From JAFDWI01 sp964544305 (GTDB lineage: Bacteria > Actinomycetota > Acidimicrobiia > Acidimicrobiales > Iamiaceae), in the NCBI GenBank assembly GCA_964544305.1, contig CAZJAZ010000007.1, forward strand, positions 1 through 64,000: DNA of 64,000 nt, written 5' to 3'. The notes under the pieces were generated by a model, which saw nothing but the letters and a program-made list of their open reading frames with translations, ran no database searches and was not told the DNA's origin. Shown piece by piece: positions 7,653-16,550 of this stretch. Each line of letters begins with the position of its first letter. Within the stretch, counting starts at the first letter, position 1. A program made the translations under genes and the position numbers.

Positions 7653-8258
7653 ATGAACCGAATATTTGCTCTTTCATTGGCGGTCGACCTTGTCGGCATC
7701 ACCATCCTTGCGTATGGCATCTATTTTCGTCGCCATTTTCGACGAGACCTCCTCCTTTCGTTTATTGCCCTCAACGTTGGTGTTGTCGCCGTGACGTCGG
7801 TGCTCACCAGCGTCCAAGTCGGTCTCGGTCTCGGCCTTGGATTGTTTGGCATTCTTTCGATCATTCGCTTGCGATCCGACCAACTCACCCAAGAAGAAGT
7901 CGCGTATTACTTCGTGTCGCTCGCAATGGGGCTCCTCGCGGGCCTTCATCCGGGCGACGTGTGGATAACGCCCGTGCTGACGGTCGTGATGATCTCTGTC
8001 ATGTATGTCGTAGATCATCAACGTTTGATGGGAAATGCGAAGCGAACGGTTATCACGATGGACCGCGCGTTTGTTGACGAGGTACAACTCATCGGCGCCC
8101 TCGAACAACTTCTCGGGGCAACGGTTGTGCACACATCAGTGCGTGAGGTGGATTTGGTGCGAGACATCACGATCGTTGACGTGCGCTTTCGTACTGCTCG
8201 GAAACAGACGACTTTGGCCGCGAGTTTCAATGGTTCGCCACGGGAGGTGGTTGTATGA
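7653..8258 (+). CDS. DUF4956-family membrane protein
   Basis: This 201-residue protein has about four TM helices in the first 125 residues, including the glycine-rich VGLGLGLGLFGILSIIRLRS, and a cytoplasmic C-terminal domain. FGILSIIRLRSDQLTQEE is the part I associate with DUF4956. Function is unknown, but genes of this family often stand next to VTC-domain polyphosphate polymerase-like genes, as here (four-base overlap with the next gene). The ATG has GGAG about 7 nt upstream. It is probably one transcription unit with the VTC gene, driven from the 7554-7652 gap under control of the preceding two-component system. Confidence 0.8.
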   Translation: MNRIFALSLAVDLVGITILAYGIYFRRHFRRDLLLSFIALNVGVVAVTSVLTSVQVGLGLGLGLFGILSIIRLRSDQLTQEEVAYYFVSLAMGLLAGLHPGDVWITPVLTVVMISVMYVVDHQRLMGNAKRTVITMDRAFVDEVQLIGALEQLLGATVVHTSVREVDLVRDITIVDVRFRTARKQTTLAASFNGSPREVVV

Positions 8259-9046
8259 CCACGTTCGACACGGTGCCTAGACAATCAGACCATGACGTTC
8301 GCTCGATCTCACTAGAGGAGCTCAATACGAACGCCGCTCTACTAACCCGGATCGATACCAAGTACCTCGTTCCGGCTACAACGTTCAAGCGTTATGTGAC
8401 AGAGTCACGCGACCGGTTGCGTATCTTACAAATCGATGAACACGTCGCATTCGATTACACGTCGGTCTATTTTGATTCGCCGGATCTCACATGTTTTCGG
8501 GCACATGTCCAACGTCGACGCAATCGTTTCAAAGTGCGAATCCGTACTTATGAGCAATCAGGTGACTGTTTCATTGAGGTAAAAACGAAAGGAAACCGGA
8601 CCCAAACCGTCAAAGAACGAATGCCGCACGACGCAATGCGTCCCTTTGACCTTGACCCCGTTGACCACGCGTTCATTTCTCAATGCTTCGCGCACGATCA
8701 TGAGATGCGGCTCATCCCGAGTTTGATCACCCGCTACACCCGAGAAACTTTCTTTGACGAGCGAGAGCAGCACCGCGTGACCGTAGATAGTGCATTGCAA
8801 TTCGGCCGAAACGAGTCGCGAGCACAGATTGACGACCGGTTCGTCCTTGTTGAAACGAAAACTCAAGACGGTGCGGGTCACTGTGATCGATGGCTTTGGA
8901 GCCAACGCCTTCGACCCACATCGATTTCGAAATACTGTGTGGGTATCGCCATGCTCGTTCCCGAAGCGGTATCGAATCCCTGGCATCGCGTAATGCGGCG
9001 TCACTTCACCTGGAACACAGCAAACCCGAACTCCCGAGATACATGA
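8255..9046 (+). CDS. VTC-domain (polyphosphate polymerase-like) protein
   Basis: This 263-residue cytoplasmic protein has the triphosphate-tunnel fold seen in the catalytic domain of yeast Vtc4, which makes polyphosphate from ATP. Charged tunnel strands are visible: RIDTKYLV (about residue 31), RNRFKVRIRTYEQ (about 90), CFIEVKTKGNR (about 106), and VLVETKTQDG near 200. Basic and acidic residues alternate along each strand as expected. Whether bacterial members synthesise polyphosphate is not established, so the activity is inference. A strong GGAGGTGG site precedes the ATG, which overlaps the stop of the DUF4956 gene. Length is normal for the bacterial group. Confidence 0.82.
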   Translation: MTTFDTVPRQSDHDVRSISLEELNTNAALLTRIDTKYLVPATTFKRYVTESRDRLRILQIDEHVAFDYTSVYFDSPDLTCFRAHVQRRRNRFKVRIRTYEQSGDCFIEVKTKGNRTQTVKERMPHDAMRPFDLDPVDHAFISQCFAHDHEMRLIPSLITRYTRETFFDEREQHRVTVDSALQFGRNESRAQIDDRFVLVETKTQDGAGHCDRWLWSQRLRPTSISKYCVGIAMLVPEAVSNPWHRVMRRHFTWNTANPNSRDT

Positions 9047-9091
9047 CTTTAGAACGTGGAATCTCGCACCAAATCGGGCACAATGGGGGCC

Positions 9092-9904
9092 ATGTCGACG
9101 AGTAACCCTGCGCTCAGCGAGAAAGTATTTCAGCGCGAGATCACCGCATCTGGATCGCACGGTTTTGCGCCTGGAACGGTCACGCAAACCGGTATCGATG
9201 ACGACGTCATGCGAGTGGGCGGAGTGGCCAGTGCTACCGCATGGTTGGCGGTCGTATTGCTTGGTGCCGCGGCGTTTGGTTGGCAATCTGTTGGTGTCAC
9301 GACCGCAATGAATATTGCTGGCGAGAAAGTCGTGACCGATGTCGCGATTCCCGGATGGATTTGGCCCGCATGGATTGCCGGGCTCGTGCTCGCCATCGTC
9401 ACCGTTTTCAAACCCAAGATTGCCAAGTACACCGGTACGCTGTACGCCCTTGCCCAAGGTTTATTTATGGGGGCGATTTCAAAGATCTTCGATGTGCAAT
9501 ACAACGGTATTGTACTCCAAGCGGTGATGCTCACGGGCGCGGTGTTCGCCATCATGTGGGCACTGTTTGTAACCGGCACCATCAAGGTCACCAACAAGTT
9601 GCGCATCGGCATCATGGTGGCAACCGGGGCAGTGCTGGCAATCTACGTCCTTAGCTGGATCCTTGGCTTCTTCAACGTGAACATGCCCATGATCTACGAC
9701 AGTGGCGCCGTGGGAATCGGCTTTAGCTTGCTGGTTGTCGGAATCGCCGCGTTCAACTTGCTGTTGGACTTTGACTTCGTACAGAAAGCTGTTGCGTCCC
9801 GGGCACCGCGCTACATGGAATGGTATGCGGCCTTCGGATTGATGGTCACTCTGGTGTGGCTCTATCTCGAACTTCTTCGCCTGCTCGCCAAACTGCGTGA
9901 GTAA
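9092..9904 (+). CDS. Bax inhibitor-1 / YccA family membrane protein
   Basis: This 270-residue protein has about 40 cytoplasmic residues followed by seven predicted TM helices. The type resembles the YccA-like Bax1-I subgroup common in Actinobacteria. The characteristic later part is present: ALAQGLFMGAISKIFD, DFVQKAVASRAPRYMEWYAAFG and a final LVWLYLELLRLLAKL. Family members are membrane proteins linked to proton or calcium leak and stress tolerance; no specific role can be assigned here. The start is taken as ATG 9092 (MSTSNPALSEKVF) because earlier in-frame starts add residues unlike the family. It appears monocistronic. Confidence 0.82.
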   Translation: MSTSNPALSEKVFQREITASGSHGFAPGTVTQTGIDDDVMRVGGVASATAWLAVVLLGAAAFGWQSVGVTTAMNIAGEKVVTDVAIPGWIWPAWIAGLVLAIVTVFKPKIAKYTGTLYALAQGLFMGAISKIFDVQYNGIVLQAVMLTGAVFAIMWALFVTGTIKVTNKLRIGIMVATGAVLAIYVLSWILGFFNVNMPMIYDSGAVGIGFSLLVVGIAAFNLLLDFDFVQKAVASRAPRYMEWYAAFGLMVTLVWLYLELLRLLAKLRE

Positions 9905-10002
9905 TTGACACCGCTTACGAAACGATAATTCCCTAACTTTTTGCTCGCCCCGAGTCGATTGAGGCACTACCATGCCCGGTACCCGAGACGAAAGGGGGGC
10001 CG

Positions 10003-12222
10003 ATGGGCGTTGGGGACCAGCCAAAGACCACGTTCTCGGTTACTTCTGCGGGTATGCGGGCGTTGCTCGAACACGTTGATGAGGTAGTCATATGCTGCGA
10101 CGCGGACGGCACGATCCGTTTTGCCAGCAACTCGTTTCGCACCTTGCTTGGCTATGCCCCAGAACTGTTCATTGGGCGAAACATCATTGAAATCGTTCAC
10201 CCGGATCGCGTTGAAGATGCAATCAACGCACTATCGCGTTGGGACGGTCGTATCGGCACGCCAAGAGGTGATCCAACAACGGTGAAAACCGCCGACGGTG
10301 AATGGATCGATGTTCGTTACGACGCCGCGATCGGTGAAGACTTTGGTGATTGTGGCACCCTCGTACTCACTGTACGGCCCGAGGGTACGCTCAACCGCTC
10401 AGAGCGAGAACTGCGCGCCCGCGCACGAAACGATGACCGTTTGGTTCGTCTAGCGACCGCCTTTTTGAATTTGCCAACCGATGAGTTTGGCCAAGGCGTT
10501 GACATCACGGCTGCTGAGCTTGGGTCACTTGAGAACGTCACACGTGTTTCGGTTTGGCGCATGATCGACGAGCAATTGGTTCGCCAAGCGTCCTGGCAGG
10601 CAGCGATTAGCGCACCGAAGGTGCCACTTTCTCGCCGCATTCGTGTGACGGAGTATGCCAGTACGGCACGCGCCGCGAAAGGCGATGACGTCATGCTCAC
10701 GTACCCGTGGCTGTTCGATGACAGTTTTGCGGCAGATAAAGCGCTCTTTGATGCGGCAGGGGTCACTTCGTGTCTGATTTGTCCCATGTTTGCGGGCGAC
10801 GAATTCGTGGGCATCATCATGTTGGAGTCAACGTTGCCCGACAGTTTCGGGGCCGTGCATTTGAGCGCCACACATTCGGCATGCGCGGTGCTTGCCGAAG
10901 CATTCTTGCGCAATGATGCTGAACGCTTGCTCGCCAAACACGCGCACAGCGACCGAGTAACGGGCTTGGCAAACCGCTGGGCATTCGATGTCGACCTCGA
11001 GTGTGCCCTTGACGATCTCAAAGACGGCACGCTCAGTGGCATTGCCCTCGCCGTTGTCGACCTTGACCGATTCAAAGTAGTGAACGACACTTTTGGTCAT
11101 TCTGTTGGCGATCATCTGTTGGCAGAAGTTGCCCTTCGGCTTCGTCGCCATGCCGATGGGAACACCACGCTTGCCCGGTTGGGTGGCGATGAGATCTTGG
11201 TGTTGATCCAAGGTGTGCCGGATGCTGACGAGGCCATACAACGCATCGAAGCGCTCATGAGCGCGCTTAAGATGCCGTTCAACTTGCCCACAGGCGTGAT
11301 GAGCTTGACCGCAAGTGTCGGCGTGTCGCACACGACCGACGGTGACACCGAAATGGGCGAGTTGATGAGTCAGGCCGATGTGGCCATGTATCGAATGAAA
11401 GCGATCGGCGGCGACGCGATTGCGCTCGCCGATCCCGACAGTCACATTGCGCGTTCACAACGGTTGCGACGCGAAAACGATCTTGCACGCGCGGTTGAGG
11501 CGGGAACGCTCAGTGCGTATTTTCAACCCGAATACGAACTCGCTACCGGGAAGCTCTTAGGCGCTGAAGCGCTCGTGCGCTGGCAGCATCCGCGTGACGG
11601 TCTACTCAGTGCCGCGGAATTTGTTCCCCTCATTGAAACGTCCGGCCTGGTTGAAGAAATGGGCCGTCAGGTGCTGCGAAGCGCATGCGCACAGTGGTCG
11701 CAATGGGTAGAAGAAAACCCGGGCGATCACCTTTTGCTGCGAGTCAATGTTGCGGCACGCCAGTTGCGCCAGGACAGTTTTGTTTATCAGGTTGAAGATG
11801 TCATCAAAGAGGCCGGCCTTGCGCCAGAGCACCTTTGCTTGGAGTTAACCGAAAGTTCGCTGCTTGATGATCCGCACGCTGCAGCATCACGCTTCGCCGA
11901 GTTGCGCGCGCTTGGCGTTGGGCTCGCAATCGACGATTTTGGAACCGGCTATTCGTCGTATCTGCAGCTCCGTTCGTTGCCGCTCACAGCACTCAAAATT
12001 GACCGAAGCTTTGTTACTGACTTGCCAACTAGCCACACCGATCGTGCCATCGTCGCAGCCACGCTCGAACTCGCCCGGGCTCTCGAATTGACGGTCACCG
12101 CGGAAGGTGTGGAAACCGAGGTGCAGCGAGACATACTCATTGAACTTGGTTGCCCGTCAGCGCAGGGCTACTTGCTTGGCCGGCCCATGCCAGCCAAAGA
12201 CTTCGCCGCGCTCTTGGGGTAG
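10003..12222 (+). CDS. PAS-GAF-GGDEF-EAL cyclic-di-GMP protein
   Basis: This 739-residue soluble signalling protein starts with a PAS domain (about residues 15-125; DGTIRFASNSFRTLLGY). A GAF-like domain follows (about 150-305), then a GGDEF domain (about 315-480) and an EAL domain (about 490-739). The cyclase loop reads RLGGDEILVL, so the last motif residue is Ile instead of Phe; no RxxD inhibitory site lies five residues before it. The phosphodiesterase part looks complete: GAEALVRW, VNVAARQL, LELTES, IDDFGTGYSS, LKIDRSF and AEGVETE. I expect c-di-GMP hydrolysis, with the cyclase either active or serving as a GTP sensor. A strong AAGGGGGG site precedes the ATG. It is a monocistronic gene. 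Confidence 0.93.
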   Translation: MGVGDQPKTTFSVTSAGMRALLEHVDEVVICCDADGTIRFASNSFRTLLGYAPELFIGRNIIEIVHPDRVEDAINALSRWDGRIGTPRGDPTTVKTADGEWIDVRYDAAIGEDFGDCGTLVLTVRPEGTLNRSERELRARARNDDRLVRLATAFLNLPTDEFGQGVDITAAELGSLENVTRVSVWRMIDEQLVRQASWQAAISAPKVPLSRRIRVTEYASTARAAKGDDVMLTYPWLFDDSFAADKALFDAAGVTSCLICPMFAGDEFVGIIMLESTLPDSFGAVHLSATHSACAVLAEAFLRNDAERLLAKHAHSDRVTGLANRWAFDVDLECALDDLKDGTLSGIALAVVDLDRFKVVNDTFGHSVGDHLLAEVALRLRRHADGNTTLARLGGDEILVLIQGVPDADEAIQRIEALMSALKMPFNLPTGVMSLTASVGVSHTTDGDTEMGELMSQADVAMYRMKAIGGDAIALADPDSHIARSQRLRRENDLARAVEAGTLSAYFQPEYELATGKLLGAEALVRWQHPRDGLLSAAEFVPLIETSGLVEEMGRQVLRSACAQWSQWVEENPGDHLLLRVNVAARQLRQDSFVYQVEDVIKEAGLAPEHLCLELTESSLLDDPHAAASRFAELRALGVGLAIDDFGTGYSSYLQLRSLPLTALKIDRSFVTDLPTSHTDRAIVAATLELARALELTVTAEGVETEVQRDILIELGCPSAQGYLLGRPMPAKDFAALLG

Positions 12223-12239
12223 GCCGGAACTTGGTTTCG

Positions 12240-12881
12240 CTATTTGGAAGGCGAAGATTCCCACGATTCTCGCATCGATGCCATCACCCGTTCGGCGTCT
12301 TTCAACTGTACGAGTAGGCCAGCGACCGCGAGACCCAAGTACAGCGCGTACCACCACCAGTCGTCGTTGAGGCGCTGGGTAACCGAGGCGTGGGTGAACT
12401 CGGATGAGTTGACGGCACCGGTGAGCAACATGGCACCTGCCACAATCACACTTGAACCGCCGAATGCGCTTAAGACCAACAAAATGACGCTCGGTAAGTT
12501 TCCGGCCATCGAGACCACCGCAAGGGTCACCCCGAAAGCGAGGCCGATGAATATGACTACCCACGTCCACGACACCCCGAGCGCAACCATCACACTTGTG
12601 CCGATTGCAAAGCCGATGGATCCCATCGCCAACATGACCGACACTTCATAAAACAGATAGGCCATGATCCCAAACACCCCGCCGACGATCACACCAACGA
12701 TCCATCCGAGCATGGTGCGCAAGAATCCCACATCATCAACGCCGGCAATCACGCCTGCGCCTAATAAGAAACCGGTGAACGAGCCCCATAGCATGATCAT
12801 GAGGCGCATTGCGACCGCCCCGCGGAAACAAAAAGTGGCACCGATTGCAAGTGCAATCAAGCCAACGAACACGTCTTGCAT
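12240..12881 (-). CDS. DUF4203-like multi-pass membrane protein
   Basis: This 213-residue protein is almost entirely hydrophobic with about seven TM helices and a short charged C-terminal tail (KDAERVMASMRESWESSPSK). The glycine-patterned helices (GSFTGFLLGAGVIAG, VGVIVGGVFGIMAYL, GSIGFAIGTSVMVALG) resemble the TMEM198-like/DUF4203 group. Function is unknown. GGAG precedes the ATG. It begins 12 bases after the stop of the LPG-synthase-TM gene, so the two form an operon and may act in the same envelope process. It ends 17 bases from the convergent GGDEF-EAL gene. Confidence 0.7.
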   Translation of the reverse strand: MQDVFVGLIALAIGATFCFRGAVAMRLMIMLWGSFTGFLLGAGVIAGVDDVGFLRTMLGWIVGVIVGGVFGIMAYLFYEVSVMLAMGSIGFAIGTSVMVALGVSWTWVVIFIGLAFGVTLAVVSMAGNLPSVILLVLSAFGGSSVIVAGAMLLTGAVNSSEFTHASVTQRLNDDWWWYALYLGLAVAGLLVQLKDAERVMASMRESWESSPSK

Positions 12882-12893
12882 TACTCAGTCTCC

Positions 12894-15260
12894 TCAGACG
12901 TAGTCGGCTTTTTGCACATACTGGAAGAACAGCCACGAAGGCAGGATCGGTAGCCAATACGTCATAAACCGGAAGTAGAGCACGACGGCGACTGCGGTGG
13001 CCGGATCAACGCCAAGACCAGATAGCCCGGCGGTTAGTGCCGCTTCAATCGCGCCCACACCGCCTGGCGTTGGCGCTGCGGATGCCACCGTGGTCGCTGC
13101 GATATACATGGCGCCAAGCTGTGCGAAATGCACTTCAAGTCCAAAAGCGGCCATCGACTCGTACAGAATCACGATCGGTACGAGCTTGCAGAGAAAAGCG
13201 CCACCAAAGAGCAGCGCCAACTTTGATGGTTGGCGGGCAAGGGCCGAAAGTTCCGCCCACATTTTTGCCACGCTTTCACGCATCCGATCCACGAGTTTGC
13301 GCCCAAAGGCCGTGAAAAATGCGAGTCCGGCAACGCCAAGGAGCACCACAATCACCACGAGCACAATCGAACTCGACGGCAATTTGAAGCCATAGCCGCC
13401 CGATTCTGCGGTGCCCGCCCACGTAAACAGCACCACGGTGAACACCACCTGCATCACACCGGACGCAAGTGACGTAAGCGCCACGCTTCCCGTCGCCACG
13501 ACCGGGTCAACACCGCTGCGTTGCAGATAACGAATGCGAAGCGCCATACCGCCCGCGTTCGCTGGCGTAAAGCGGTTGAGAAATGATTGGGCAACCATCA
13601 CGGCCGAAGTCCGCCAAAAGCCCAACCGATTTGTGACCGCACCGAGCAACGAAATTGATCCCGCCAAAAACGAGAACGCAACCAGAAACACCGCGATCGG
13701 TACTCGGGCGAGGTCGGCGCCGCGCATGGCGGTCCAAATCTCATCAGCGTTTGCGGCCAACCCCAGGAGCAAGTTTCCAATGACGAGCGTTGCGACAAAG
13801 GTGAGGATTGACTTGATGCCGAGACGTCGCATCGGCTCAAGCTGATATTCCTCGGCTCCAGTGGCCGAAGAAATATGTTCACGGACTGCAGAAAGAAGGC
13901 TGTCTTTGGACTTGGCTGCCTTGCGTGTTGCAGCAGTCAGAGCAAGCGGCTGGATGAGAGGCAACGTGTCGGCGAGTTGCTGACCAAAAACCCTATAGGC
14001 GCTCGCAATAGCTCGCTCGGGACCAACTATTGCAGCGACCGAAACAACGCATTCGGCAATGTCCTGGGCCAAGAGTCGATCGGGGGCACCACGTTCGGCC
14101 CATCCCAAATCAATAATGGTCGTCTCGCCGTTGGGTGTCACCAAGATGTGTTCAACATTTGCTAACCGGTGCGCGATGCGAACCAAGTGCAGATTTTGGA
14201 GCTGCCCGAAGGCCTGCTCAAGCAGGTTGTCAGAAATTTCATCAGGTGCAAGCGTGTTGAGGCTGACACCGTCAATCCAATCAATGGCAAGAAACGCATC
14301 GCCGGTGGATTCCAATGTGCCCACCGCCCGCACGGGAGGCATCCGAACGTCCGCATTCGCAGCGATTGCCAGGTTGACCGCTTCATGCTCGATGAGATGT
14401 TGTTGGCCAAAAGGCCGTTCGTCTTCAACCCCTTTGACCCGGAACCAGCGCACCAGTCGAGCCAGCGCATCAACGTCCCGAGTGTCGGCGTCGGCAACCT
14501 TGACAAAGACCGACTGGTTTGCAAGGACAGCCCGGTACGTCGGTCCACCACTTGTCGTGCGAACCCCGTGCACATTGTCAACGGCCAATCCTGCTGCGCG
14601 CAGAGAAGTGGCTATGTCGTCGTCGCTGGGAACGTGCGGTGGAATGCCAACAGCGACAAGGAGCGCGGAACCCACGGCCACACCAAGGGAAAGTGCGGCG
14701 ACAAGAACAAAGATCGATTCGACTCCCGTGAGTGCGCGTGCAACAACAACCAATACGAGAGACCAAATAATGATCCGACGCCACTTGCTGTCGAGGCGGC
14801 GTCCCAGCACGACCGCGGCTGCCGCAACCGCAGCTAAAAAAATGCCTGAGGGGAATGCGGCGCCGGTCACCCATGATGAGCGATGTGCGGTGTCCTCGAT
14901 AATACGCGGAACCGAATCGCGCACGGGACCCGCTCCGAGTGCTGCGAGACCAGCAGCGCATGCAGCCGAAACGGCGGCGATCGCGGCCTGAGTGAACTTC
15001 GAGCGGTATGCGGCGACAATGAGCACAATTGGAGCGACCATTGCACCAAGTTGGATAACACCAATCAAAAAACGCGAGGCGGTAGGGGGGAGTCGGTTGA
15101 TTAATGCCACCAGGTCGGCGGAAAAGCTTCGAGCGCTCGCGGGATCAAGAGTTGCGAGACCAAACGCTGCTGCGGTGATTCCAAGCGCGAAAATAAGGCG
15201 CGCAATATCGCCGTCGCTTCGCACCCACCGCCGTGTCGGCGACTCAGCGCTCTCTGTCAT
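12894..15260 (-). CDS. Three-part membrane protein: PAP2-like, kinase-like, LPG synthase TM
   Basis: The protein has 788 residues. Part 1 (about 1-215) has several TM helices and a PAP2-phosphatase-like stretch (AAFPSGIFLAAV, then RALTGVESIFVL) in which both expected His residues are replaced. Part 2 (about 220-460) resembles an aminoglycoside-phosphotransferase/kinase fold: SVFVKVADAD, FLAIDWIDGVSL, then HRLANVEHILV and TIIDLGWAE. The catalytic HxD and following Asn are not conserved. Part 3 (about 475-785) is a lysylphosphatidylglycerol synthase TM/YbhN-type module with NRFTPANAGGMALRIRYLQR and APTPGGVGAIEAAL. Part 3 suggests lipid or lipid-linked glycan handling. The start at ATG 15260 is chosen because GGAGG lies upstream. 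The exact role is unknown. Confidence 0.8.
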   Translation of the reverse strand: MTESAESPTRRWVRSDGDIARLIFALGITAAAFGLATLDPASARSFSADLVALINRLPPTASRFLIGVIQLGAMVAPIVLIVAAYRSKFTQAAIAAVSAACAAGLAALGAGPVRDSVPRIIEDTAHRSSWVTGAAFPSGIFLAAVAAAAVVLGRRLDSKWRRIIIWSLVLVVVARALTGVESIFVLVAALSLGVAVGSALLVAVGIPPHVPSDDDIATSLRAAGLAVDNVHGVRTTSGGPTYRAVLANQSVFVKVADADTRDVDALARLVRWFRVKGVEDERPFGQQHLIEHEAVNLAIAANADVRMPPVRAVGTLESTGDAFLAIDWIDGVSLNTLAPDEISDNLLEQAFGQLQNLHLVRIAHRLANVEHILVTPNGETTIIDLGWAERGAPDRLLAQDIAECVVSVAAIVGPERAIASAYRVFGQQLADTLPLIQPLALTAATRKAAKSKDSLLSAVREHISSATGAEEYQLEPMRRLGIKSILTFVATLVIGNLLLGLAANADEIWTAMRGADLARVPIAVFLVAFSFLAGSISLLGAVTNRLGFWRTSAVMVAQSFLNRFTPANAGGMALRIRYLQRSGVDPVVATGSVALTSLASGVMQVVFTVVLFTWAGTAESGGYGFKLPSSSIVLVVIVVLLGVAGLAFFTAFGRKLVDRMRESVAKMWAELSALARQPSKLALLFGGAFLCKLVPIVILYESMAAFGLEVHFAQLGAMYIAATTVASAAPTPGGVGAIEAALTAGLSGLGVDPATAVAVVLYFRFMTYWLPILPSWLFFQYVQKADYV

Positions 15261-15371
15261 CGTCAATCCGGCCTCCGGTCCAGTGAAGGCTGAGCGGATA
15301 ATTTGCCGCACTCATCGGTCACAACATAGTGCGAACTCGCACAATTCTCCGGTATCGGCCAAGATGTTGTC

Positions 15372-16550
15372 ATGGTCACTCGGCCCGTTCACCCCATCTT
15401 TGATGCCGACAATCACTACTACGAAGCACTTGACGCTTTTACTCGGTATCTCGACCCGACGTGGGGGCCACGCACAATTCAGTGGGCGCAAATTGATGGT
15501 CGTTCGTACCATGTTGTGGGCGGAAAAGTTTCTCACGCGGTTGTGAATCCGACGTTCGATCCGGTTGCGGAACCCGGTGTACTGCGCGACTATTTCCGTG
15601 GGAACCCCAACGGCGATGACCCTATTGAGCTGTTACGAGCCCGCACCCCGATTCGAGCGTGTTACCGCGACCGTGATGCACGTATCTCCGAGATGGATGC
15701 GCAAGGCATCGACAAGATTTGGCTTTTCCCAACGCTTGGCATGGTTTACGAACAGGCCTTGTGTCACGACCCAGAAGCGGTCGGGGTGCTCTTTGGGGCA
15801 TTCAACCGGTGGGTGGCCGACGACTGGGGTTTCGCCTATCACGACCGCATTTATGCCGCTCCCTACATCAGTCTCGCCAACGTGGACTGGGCGATTAGCG
15901 AGTTGACATGGGCGGTCGAAAATGGCGCACGCACGATTGTGATGCGTCCGGCTGCGCCCACAACCTGCCAGGGTCCGATTCCACCAAGCGCGCCAGCGTT
16001 CGACCGGTTCTGGTCTGCGGTAGAAGAAGCGAACGTCACCGTCGTTGTGCACGCAGGCGATAGTGGCTATTCCACAAACGGTTACGCCGACGAAACATTC
16101 ACCACGAGTTTCGCAGGTGGCATTCCCCAACCTATTCGGCTGCTGCAAATGGAACGGCCTATTGAAGATTTCTTAGCGTGCCTCATCGCCGACAACGTTT
16201 TTGTGCGTCACCCAAACTTGCGGATTGCGTCCGTGGAGAATGGTGCTGGGTTCCTGCGCGGTCTATTCCATCGCCTTGAGGCGCTCGGACACAAAATGCA
16301 AGGTTGGTTTGCGGATGATCCTATCGAGACCTTTCGTCGCCATATTTGGATCAACCCGTTTTGGGAAGACAACGTCCATGACGTGCTTGAACTTATGGGC
16401 CCTGATCGCGTGATCTTTGGGTCCGATTGGCCACATATCGAGGGCATGCCGACCCCGCTTGACTATCTTGACGAACTCGGTGGCGTCAATGACTCAGTGG
16501 TGCGAGCGATCATGTTGGATAACACAAACGCGCTCAACGAGCCACGCTGA
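15372..16550 (+). CDS. Amidohydrolase 2 (COG2159) family hydrolase
   Basis: This 392-residue TIM-barrel metal enzyme belongs to the amidohydrolase-2/ACMS-decarboxylase group. Early HPIFDADNHYYE supplies a variant metal motif (DxxxH type), VVVHAGDSGY holds a mid-barrel His, and VIFGSDWPHIEGMPTPLDYL provides the late Asp. The length (about 390) and the long insert around RPAAPTTCQGPIPPS match actinobacterial members, often encoded near aromatic or steroid catabolism genes. The substrate is unknown. Its final 17 bases overlap the end of the convergent MOSC-domain gene, leaving no room for a conventional terminator. Confidence 0.83.
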   Translation: MVTRPVHPIFDADNHYYEALDAFTRYLDPTWGPRTIQWAQIDGRSYHVVGGKVSHAVVNPTFDPVAEPGVLRDYFRGNPNGDDPIELLRARTPIRACYRDRDARISEMDAQGIDKIWLFPTLGMVYEQALCHDPEAVGVLFGAFNRWVADDWGFAYHDRIYAAPYISLANVDWAISELTWAVENGARTIVMRPAAPTTCQGPIPPSAPAFDRFWSAVEEANVTVVVHAGDSGYSTNGYADETFTTSFAGGIPQPIRLLQMERPIEDFLACLIADNVFVRHPNLRIASVENGAGFLRGLFHRLEALGHKMQGWFADDPIETFRRHIWINPFWEDNVHDVLELMGPDRVIFGSDWPHIEGMPTPLDYLDELGGVNDSVVRAIMLDNTNALNEPR

